Shown here in pieces: positions 58,311 to 64,000 of a stretch of DNA of 64,000 bases. Made by a program: the position numbers and the translations under genes. Where the stretch lies: assembly GCF_016735615.1 (NCBI RefSeq), contig NZ_JAERSF010000001.1, positions 620,001 through 684,000 of the forward strand. Reading direction: 5' to 3'. Position 1 is the stretch's first letter. Each line of letters begins with the position of its first letter. The DNA comes from Flavobacterium tagetis. Lineage in GTDB: Bacteria; Bacteroidota; Bacteroidia; Flavobacteriales; Flavobacteriaceae. Below the pieces are notes generated by a model, which saw only the letters and a program-made list of their open reading frames with translations, was not told the DNA's origin and ran no database searches.

Positions 58311-59537
58311 ATGAAAAAAATTACATATAAAATCTCTCTTTTCTTAATACTCGCATTTGCAATTAGCAGCTGTACAGAACAATATGTGTTTCAGAATACT
58401 GATTTTGAAAGCGCTCTAGTAGTTGAGGGAACCATTACAAACGAACTTAAAAATCAAACCATAAGACTTTCGCAAGTTTACCAACTTGAAGAAAGCGGTC
58501 CGAGATTTGAAAAAGGAGCAAGTGTGTTTGTTTTAGACGATAAAGGAAACGAATATCAGTTTACTGAAAAAGATACGGTTTACGAATCAATTACACCTTT
58601 TAAAGCTGAACCAGGAAGAAAGTATCAGCTAAAAATCAAAACGAGAGAAGGTAAAAATTACACTTCAGACGAACAGATCTTAACTACAGAAACTAAAATT
58701 GACAACCTTACCGCAACTGTTGAAAATGTTGGTGGAGAAAGAGGAGTACAAATAAATGTAAATAGTTTTGATCCTAATAATACTTCAAAATATTACAGAT
58801 ATGAATATACTGAAACTTACAAAATCATTGCCCCAATGTGGGACAGTAGAGAAGCAATTATAGTCGATATTCCCGCAGATCCAGGAAATCCAATTGAAGG
58901 AACCCCTCCATCACCTGCTTCAGAAGTTATTGTTGTAAGACCAAGAAATAAAGAAACTAAAACATGCTTTTCTTCTAAAAAATCAAATGAAATAATCTTG
59001 AACAACACCAATAGTCTTAGCGAAGACAGAGTACATTTTCCTGTACGTTTTATAAGTAATCAAAATTATATAATCACAAATCGCTATACTATTTTTGTAA
59101 AACAATATGTTCAAAGTTTAGCAGCATATACTTATTATAAAACACTAAAGGAATTATCATCTTCAGGCAGCGTCCTTTCTCCTAAACAGCCAGGTTTTTT
59201 CTATGGAAACATGAGGTCTGTAGAAAATCCAACTGAAAAAGTCATCGGCTTTTTTGAAGTATCTGCAGTTTCATCTGAAAGAATATTTTTTAATTATGCC
59301 GATTTATTCCCGAATGAACCTCTTCCTCCATATTATGAAACCGATTGTAATATACGTGATTTCGTTGACTGTATAGGAGATCCTCCTTGTGCAGGCGTGC
59401 AGCTACGTACTGTAATAAGAAGTCGTGAACTAGTACATTTTTCATCTAATTTATCTTCATACGGATTAGTAAAACCTGCTTGTGGAGATTGCACAACATT
59501 TTCATCTAATATTGTTCCTCCTTTTTGGATAGATTAA
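58311..59537 (+). CDS. DUF4249 family lipoprotein
   Basis: A 408-residue lipoprotein with lipobox FAISSC (Cys21) at the start MKKITYKISLFL. A longer frame lies inside the receptor gene and is rejected. The DUF4249 body includes ALVVEGTITNELKNQTIRLSQVYQLEESGPRFEKGASVFVLDDKGNEYQF and a C-terminal Cys-rich stretch (CNIRDFVDCIGDPPC and CGDC) that may form disulfides. DUF4249 proteins typically accompany STN-type TonB receptors, as here, and are probably surface partners of the receptor. Confidence 0.88.
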   Translation: MKKITYKISLFLILAFAISSCTEQYVFQNTDFESALVVEGTITNELKNQTIRLSQVYQLEESGPRFEKGASVFVLDDKGNEYQFTEKDTVYESITPFKAEPGRKYQLKIKTREGKNYTSDEQILTTETKIDNLTATVENVGGERGVQINVNSFDPNNTSKYYRYEYTETYKIIAPMWDSREAIIVDIPADPGNPIEGTPPSPASEVIVVRPRNKETKTCFSSKKSNEIILNNTNSLSEDRVHFPVRFISNQNYIITNRYTIFVKQYVQSLAAYTYYKTLKELSSSGSVLSPKQPGFFYGNMRSVENPTEKVIGFFEVSAVSSERIFFNYADLFPNEPLPPYYETDCNIRDFVDCIGDPPCAGVQLRTVIRSRELVHFSSNLSSYGLVKPACGDCTTFSSNIVPPFWID

Positions 59538-59551
59538 TCTTTATAAAATTC

Positions 59552-61345
59552 ATGAAACACTTTTCAATATATAATCAAACCAATATTCTAGGCAGAATAA
59601 AGCATTTGTTGATTTTAATGTTTTTATTAATTCAAAGCGGATTTATTTATGCTCAGAATTCACAAAACAGAAATGATATACCAACCATTTCAACGCAAGA
59701 AACTATTTTTCTTCATTCAAACACAACTAGCTTTTTGACTGGAGAAACATTGTATTTCAAACTGTATTGTTTAAACCCGTTAAACAATAAAACCAGCCAA
59801 ATAAGCAAAATTGCTTATGTTGAATTAATTGACAGTGAGAAAAAATCACTTCAAAAAAATAAAATATATCTTGATAACGGAATTGGAACTGGAGAATACT
59901 TTATTCCAACGACTTTAAAAACTGGGAATTACAAAGTCATTGCTTATACAAAATGGATGCTGAATAATCCCAATTCGCAAAAATATGAAATAGATATTTT
60001 CATTATCAATCCGTTTCAAACTCAAGAGCCAAATGATAACATAACATTTGACCTAGTAAACCCGCAAAATACCGCAACAGCAATTCAAACTGTAAATTCA
60101 AATACAGGAAATGATAAAAGAATTGATTTTGAATTTGACAAAGAAGGCTATTACACTAGAGAAAAAATCAATTTAAAATTGAAGTCTTTAACTGGAACCG
60201 TTGAAAAAGGAAATTATTCTGTTTCTATTAGAAAAACAGATCAGATTCCAACTTTAAAACAGCTGACACCAGCAGAATTTGCTAAGAAATCTTCAGAAAG
60301 CTATGTTAATTTTACAACTGGTTCGTTTACTTATATTCCAGAAGTAAGATCTGAACTTATTACAGGTTATATCACATCTAGCAGTAATCAAAATATTGCT
60401 GACAAATCGATTGCTTTATCGTTACCTGGAAAAGAATATGTTTTAAAAATTGTAAAGACAAATGCTCAAGGAAAATTTGCGTTTTTATTAGATCAATTCC
60501 CTAATTTCCCTAATGCAATTTTACAGGTAATTGATGAAAAAAGAGCTGATTACACAATCGTTTTAGATGCTTTTCCAAAATTTGACCCTTCATCATTACA
60601 ATTTACTTCAAAACTTAATTTGTCTCCAGAGCTTAAAAAAGACATTGAAGAAAGATCTACAGCAAGCCAAATTCAAAACGCTTACTATCAAATCAAAAAA
60701 GACAGCTTAGTTACGGAAGCTGTTATGTCGCCTTTCTTCAGCACAATCGAAAAAACTTATATTTTAGACGATTATACAAGGTTTCCAACTTTAAAAGAAA
60801 ATATTGTAGAGGTTCTTGTTGAACTTTATTATAGAAAAAATAATGGAAAATATGAACTTCATATTAGAAACGATCAAAAAGACCTACAAATGTACGGTCC
60901 GCCAATGGTTCTAGTTGATGGATTATTAATTCAGGATCCAAGTGACCTTTTTGAATACAATATGGGGAACGTAAACAAAGTAAGCCTAATTTCTGAACCT
61001 TATGTTTATGGTCCGAATCTGTATGGAGGTTTAATTAGTTTTGAAACTAAAAACAATGAATTTTCGGAGAATTATGCGAAAAAGTATTTAAAAACTATGG
61101 AAATTCAACGTCCAAATCCTCAGAAAGTATACAACAATCCAGATTATGCAGCTGGAAATAAATTACAGAGAATTCCAGATTATAGATATCAATTGTTATG
61201 GAAACCAGATATTAAATTGGACTCCAAAGAAGAAAATTTATCATTTTATACTTCTGACATTAAAGGAAATTTTGAGGTTATTGTAGAAGGCTTTACCGAA
61301 AATGGACAGCCTGTATACGTTTCAAAAAATATTACTGTAAAATAA
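59552..61345 (+). CDS. Secreted MG2-like protein with C-terminal plug-like segment
   Basis: A 597-residue exported protein (MKHFSIYNQTNILG..., signal near HLLILMFLLIQSGFIYAQ). Residues about 45-125 resemble a macroglobulin MG2 domain (FLHSNTTSFLTGETLYFKLYCLNPLNN, GNYKVIAYTKWML). Another beta domain follows, then a plug-like region near 450-500 (PPMVLVDGLLIQDPSDLFEYNMGNVNKVSLIS, GPNLYGGLISFETK) without any barrel. The final domain reads GNFEVIVEGFTENGQPVYVSKNITV. This is the last gene of the operon. Similar proteins are named by neighbours only; function unknown. Confidence 0.7.
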   Translation: MKHFSIYNQTNILGRIKHLLILMFLLIQSGFIYAQNSQNRNDIPTISTQETIFLHSNTTSFLTGETLYFKLYCLNPLNNKTSQISKIAYVELIDSEKKSLQKNKIYLDNGIGTGEYFIPTTLKTGNYKVIAYTKWMLNNPNSQKYEIDIFIINPFQTQEPNDNITFDLVNPQNTATAIQTVNSNTGNDKRIDFEFDKEGYYTREKINLKLKSLTGTVEKGNYSVSIRKTDQIPTLKQLTPAEFAKKSSESYVNFTTGSFTYIPEVRSELITGYITSSSNQNIADKSIALSLPGKEYVLKIVKTNAQGKFAFLLDQFPNFPNAILQVIDEKRADYTIVLDAFPKFDPSSLQFTSKLNLSPELKKDIEERSTASQIQNAYYQIKKDSLVTEAVMSPFFSTIEKTYILDDYTRFPTLKENIVEVLVELYYRKNNGKYELHIRNDQKDLQMYGPPMVLVDGLLIQDPSDLFEYNMGNVNKVSLISEPYVYGPNLYGGLISFETKNNEFSENYAKKYLKTMEIQRPNPQKVYNNPDYAAGNKLQRIPDYRYQLLWKPDIKLDSKEENLSFYTSDIKGNFEVIVEGFTENGQPVYVSKNITVK

Positions 61346-61365
61346 TTACATAAAAAGCAGAAAAC

Positions 61366-61400
61366 AAAAGCCTTGATTACACTGTAAATCAAGGCTTTTT
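61366..61400 (+). terminator. Terminator of the STN-receptor operon
   Basis: Arms aaaagccttgatt/aatcaaggctttt (61366-61378 and 61387-61399) followed by T and C-rich sequence. Confidence 0.85.
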
Positions 61401-61516
61401 CAATTTAATACAATTAAAGTTTTCAATTTATTAAAATAAAACATTCTTTTTTGTAACTTTTTCGATACTCCTTACGTATAACCATTTGTACACTTTAAAA
61501 ATAGGGAGACAACAAC

Positions 61517-62380
61517 ATGAGACAACTTAAAATCACCAAGCAGGTAACTAATCGTGAAACTGCATCGTTAGATAAATATCTACAAGAAATTGGAAAAGTT
61601 GACCTAATTACCGCTGATGAAGAGGTAGAATTAGCACAAAGAATAAAGGCTGGTGATCAAAGAGCTTTAGAAAAACTAACAAAAGCCAACCTACGTTTCG
61701 TAGTATCTGTGGCTAAACAATATCAAAATCAAGGATTAACTCTTCCTGACTTAATTAATGAAGGAAACTTAGGTTTAATTAAAGCGGCTCAACGTTTTGA
61801 TGAAACTCGTGGTTTTAAATTCATTTCTTACGCTGTATGGTGGATTCGTCAATCGATTCTTCAAGCTCTAGCTGAACAGTCTCGTATTGTACGTTTACCA
61901 TTAAATAAAATTGGTTCTATCAATAAAATCAACAAAATGTATGCTTTATTAGAGCAATCTAACGAGCGCCCGCCTTCTGCTGAGGAAATTGCAAAAGAAC
62001 TTGACATGACTGTTAACGACGTAAAAGAGTCTATGAAAAACTCTGGACGTCACCTATCTATGGATGCTCCTCTTGTTGAAGGAGAAGATTCTAACCTTTA
62101 TGACGTATTACGTTCTGGCGAATCTCCAAATCCAGATAGAGAATTAATTCACGAATCTCTTCGTACTGAAATCGAACGTTCTTTAGAAACATTAACTCCA
62201 AGAGAAGCAGATGTTGTTCGTTTGTATTTTGGTCTTGGCGATCAGCACCCAATGACTCTTGAAGAAATTGGTGAAACTTTCGATCTAACTCGTGAGCGTG
62301 TTCGTCAGATTAAAGAAAAAGCAATCCGTCGATTGAAACACACTTCTAGAAGTAAAATCCTTAAAACATATTTAGGATAA
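61517..62380 (+). CDS. rpoD: Primary RNA polymerase sigma factor (RpoD/SigA)
   Basis: A 287-residue sigma-70 factor, the short Bacteroidota housekeeping form without region 1.1. Region 1.2 is [27 protein letters not shown]; regions 2.1-2.4 contain [59 protein letters not shown]; region 3 and region 4.2 ([32 protein letters not shown]) are complete. AGGGAG lies 8 bases upstream of the ATG, a Shine-Dalgarno-like sequence unusual among the genes here. This sigma factor should recognise the TAnnTTTG promoters listed. Confidence 0.97.
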   Translation: MRQLKITKQVTNRETASLDKYLQEIGKVDLITADEEVELAQRIKAGDQRALEKLTKANLRFVVSVAKQYQNQGLTLPDLINEGNLGLIKAAQRFDETRGFKFISYAVWWIRQSILQALAEQSRIVRLPLNKIGSINKINKMYALLEQSNERPPSAEEIAKELDMTVNDVKESMKNSGRHLSMDAPLVEGEDSNLYDVLRSGESPNPDRELIHESLRTEIERSLETLTPREADVVRLYFGLGDQHPMTLEEIGETFDLTRERVRQIKEKAIRRLKHTSRSKILKTYLG

Positions 62381-62556
62381 AACAATATAAATTTCAATGT
62401 TTTTAAATCCCAGATTAGATTACAATTGGCTTGGAATTTGGTTATTTTAAAATTGGAATTTTACCGCAAACAACAGTTTGATTGACTGTTCGTTTTTTGA
62501 TTGATGATTGAAACTCCGGCTGATTACCGGAGTTTTTTATTTTTTACTGAAAAGTT
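62381..62556. other. Gap after rpoD
   Basis: No ORF. It contains AT-rich near-repeats of ttggaatttg, and the rpoD terminator at 62511-62541 (arms aaactccgg/ccggagttt). Confidence 0.5.
62511..62541 (+). terminator. rpoD terminator
   Basis: Perfect 9-bp GC-rich arms (62511-62519, 62527-62535) with a 7-nt loop and T-run. Confidence 0.85.
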
Positions 62557-62784
62557 GTTACCGCAAAGACACAAAGGATAATGCAAAGTTCGCAAAGTTT
62601 TTATTTTAAAAGAATACAGAGAGCACAAAGCTTTGCGAACTTCCTATTCTTGAATAATCTTAGATAAAAAATTTTGCGAACTTTGCGAAAAATCTTATCG
62701 CTCTTTGCGTTTAAATAACTAAGTACAGTAAAAAAAACCTCGCGAACTTTGCGTAAATCTTAGCGTACTTTGCGGTTAAATTAC
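62557..62784. repeat. Flavobacterial gcaaag inverted-repeat element
   Basis: A 228-base non-coding stretch composed of about four degenerate copies of one unit: accgcaaag, ten to fifteen bases, then gcaaagttcgcaaag. One copy is forward (62557-62602); the others are inverted (about 62628-62655, 62674-62716, 62735-62784). The outer copies make TTACCGCAAAG and CTTTGCGGTTAA termini, so the whole element can fold on itself like a miniature inverted-repeat element. Confidence 0.65.
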
Positions 62785-62804
62785 CCCATTCATTATAAAA
62801 AAAT

Positions 62805-62812
62805 TATCTTTG
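62805..62812 (+). promoter_or_regulatory. rpe -7 promoter element
   Basis: TATCTTTG, an exact TAnnTTTG match, 28 bases before the rpe ATG and just outside the repeat element. Confidence 0.6.
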
Positions 62813-62839
62813 CAATAAAACAACACACAAACAAAAACA

Positions 62840-63502
62840 ATGAAAAACACACTTATTGCTCCTTCAGTTCTTGCTGCCGATTTTGGCAATTTACAGCGCG
62901 ATGCAGAAATGATTAATAACAGTCAGGCTGATTGGTTTCATATCGACATTATGGACGGAGTTTTTGTTCCGAATATTTCTTTCGGAATGCCAGTTTTAGA
63001 AGCTATTTCAAAACATGCAAAAAAATATATCGATGTTCATTTAATGATTATTGATCCAGATCGTTACATTAAAACTTTTGCCGATTTAGGTGCAAATGGA
63101 CTTACTGTACATTACGAAGCCTGCTCACATTTACACAGAACACTTCAAGCAATTAAAGCTGAAGGAATGAAAGCAGGTGTAGCCATGAATCCACATACAA
63201 ATGTTGATTTATTAGAAGATATCATTAATGATATTGACGTAGTTTGCATTATGAGCGTAAATCCAGGATTTGGCGGACAATCATTTATCGAAAACACTTA
63301 CGATAAAGTAAAGAAACTAAAAGCGCTGATAACGCGCAAAAATGCTTCAACATTAATCGAAATTGACGGTGGTGTAACCAGCAAAAACGCAAAACAATTA
63401 GTCGAAGCTGGAGCAGATGTTTTAGTGGCTGGAAGTTTTGTTTTTAAAGCTGAAAATCCAACAGAAACAATTGCAGATTTAAAAAGCCTTACCACTTTTT
63501 AA
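62840..63502 (+). CDS. rpe: Ribulose-phosphate 3-epimerase
   Basis: Interconverts ribulose 5-phosphate and xylulose 5-phosphate in the pentose phosphate pathway. The 220-residue TIM barrel has IAPSVLAADFGNL, the metal and catalytic residues in WFHIDIMDGVFVPNISFG, VHLMIIDPDRYI, VCIMSVNPGFGGQSFI and EIDGGVTSKNAKQLVEAGADVLVAGSFVF. It is monocistronic with its own promoter and terminator. Confidence 0.97.
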   Translation: MKNTLIAPSVLAADFGNLQRDAEMINNSQADWFHIDIMDGVFVPNISFGMPVLEAISKHAKKYIDVHLMIIDPDRYIKTFADLGANGLTVHYEACSHLHRTLQAIKAEGMKAGVAMNPHTNVDLLEDIINDIDVVCIMSVNPGFGGQSFIENTYDKVKKLKALITRKNASTLIEIDGGVTSKNAKQLVEAGADVLVAGSFVFKAENPTETIADLKSLTTF

Positions 63503-63513
63503 AGTTCAAAAAC

Positions 63514-63555
63514 AAAAAAGAAAAGTCCAAAAATAATTTTGGACTTTTCTTTTTT
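63514..63555. terminator. Bidirectional terminator between rpe and glsA
   Basis: Up to 19-bp arms (63514-63532 and 63537-63555, core aaaagtccaaaa/ttttggactttt) with a 4-nt loop between convergent genes. Confidence 0.88.
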
Positions 63556-63564
63556 AAATAAAAC

Positions 63565-64000
63565 CTACTTAGGTTCAATCCAATAAGGATTCACTTTAAG
63601 TTTTTCTACAACATATTGAATGACTTTCTGAGCTTTTAAACTATTTCCAGATTCATCTAATGGCGGCGAAATAACAGCAATTCCAAACTTACCAGGACAT
63701 ATTGCCAACATCCCTCCTCCAACACCACTCTTTGCTGGAAGTCCTGAATTAAACAGCCAAATCCCAGAATTATCATAAAGGCCTGCAGTTGCCATTACAG
63801 GCAAAGTGTACATTACTGTTGTCTGACTAACCACCTTATTCTTGGTAACAGGATTAACACCTCCATTTGCCAACGTAGCGGCCATTATAGCAAGATCCTT
63901 TACATTTACATTCAATGCACATTGTTTTGTATAAAGATCTGTTGCCTGTACTGGATCAAAATATATTCTGTTATAAGCCAATAACAAATGTGCGATGGCT
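63565..64000 (-). CDS. glsA: Glutaminase A (3' part, runs off the right edge)
   Basis: The C-terminal part of a serine-dependent beta-lactamase-like glutaminase that hydrolyses glutamine to glutamate and ammonia. The frame is open to the window edge, so only about the last 145 of an expected 300 or so residues are seen; the apparent TTG start at 63987 is not a true start. Signatures: DPVQATDLYTKQCALNVNVKDLAIMAATLANGGVNPVT, MATAGLYDNSGIWLFNSGLPAKSGVGGGMLAICPGKFGIAVISPPLDESGNS with the catalytic Lys-Ser-Gly, and KAQKVIQYVVEKL. Confidence 0.93.
   Translation of the reverse strand, partial: AIAHLLLAYNRIYFDPVQATDLYTKQCALNVNVKDLAIMAATLANGGVNPVTKNKVVSQTTVMYTLPVMATAGLYDNSGIWLFNSGLPAKSGVGGGMLAICPGKFGIAVISPPLDESGNSLKAQKVIQYVVEKLKVNPYWIEPK

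Noticed and set aside
62557..62784. CRISPR array
   Set aside because: The repeats are degenerate, in both orientations and irregularly spaced.

Overview
This window looks like a chromosomal segment of a Flavobacterium species or a close relative in the Flavobacteriaceae. It is AT-rich. Many genes are preceded by the Bacteroidota -7 element TAnnTTTG. Start codons sit in A-rich contexts, mostly without Shine-Dalgarno sequences. The gene content is also typical of the family: a PorT/SprT type IX secretion protein, TamL, GLPGLI, HYC_CC_PP and DUF5686 proteins, exosortase F, and a short primary sigma factor. No rRNA, tRNA, insertion sequence, prophage or CRISPR array was seen, and almost all genes are housekeeping.

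Layout. (1) 0-6.8 kb is a methionine/SAM block: metY, a large TonB-dependent receptor and metK. Upstream of both metY and the receptor lies a very short ORF rich in Met and Cys codons, followed by an intrinsic terminator, which is the architecture of transcription attenuation. metK is preceded by a leader resembling a long-loop SAM-II riboswitch. (2) 6.8-13 kb holds an uncharacterised secreted protein and a GLPGLI plus outer-membrane-barrel pair. (3) 13-18.4 kb holds a deoxynucleoside kinase, a K+-dependent membrane pyrophosphatase with an unusual Cys-rich tail, the soluble pyrophosphatase and an AlkA-type glycosylase. (4) 18.6-35 kb is mainly metabolism (DUF5686 protein, PDH E1-beta, both ETF subunits, thyA, folA, menaquinone methyltransferase, aldolase, accD) and also carries porT, an RNA methyltransferase and tamL. 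(5) 35-46.4 kb holds a cupin hydroxylase-like protein, a MacB-type permease, purH, the mreB-mreC-mreD-mrdA-rodA cell-shape cluster and a DedA protein. (6) 46.5-54.5 kb holds a probable metal-handling operon, exosortase F with its partner, a probable free-methionine sulfoxide reductase, rpsO and pnp. (7) 54.7-64 kb holds a four-gene outer-membrane operon (STN-type TonB receptor, DUF4249 lipoprotein, MG2-like protein), rpoD, rpe and the 3' part of a glutaminase gene that runs off the right edge.

The best candidate for an undescribed system is the pair of Met/Cys leader peptides at 1826-1906 and 5042-5110. They share a core that is identical at 20 of 21 nucleotides and have the same promoter spacing. 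Each carries a short sequence just after the Met codons that can pair with the 5' arm of its terminator. With the SAM-II-like element on metK, the locus appears to sense methionine or charged tRNA and SAM separately. Other notable structures are a run of four perfect inverted repeats at 27744-27846, a hairpin with a 37-nt G-free loop just upstream of pnp, and intergenic repeats built from short recurring words (gcaaag, ttcagt, gcctaaagctt).
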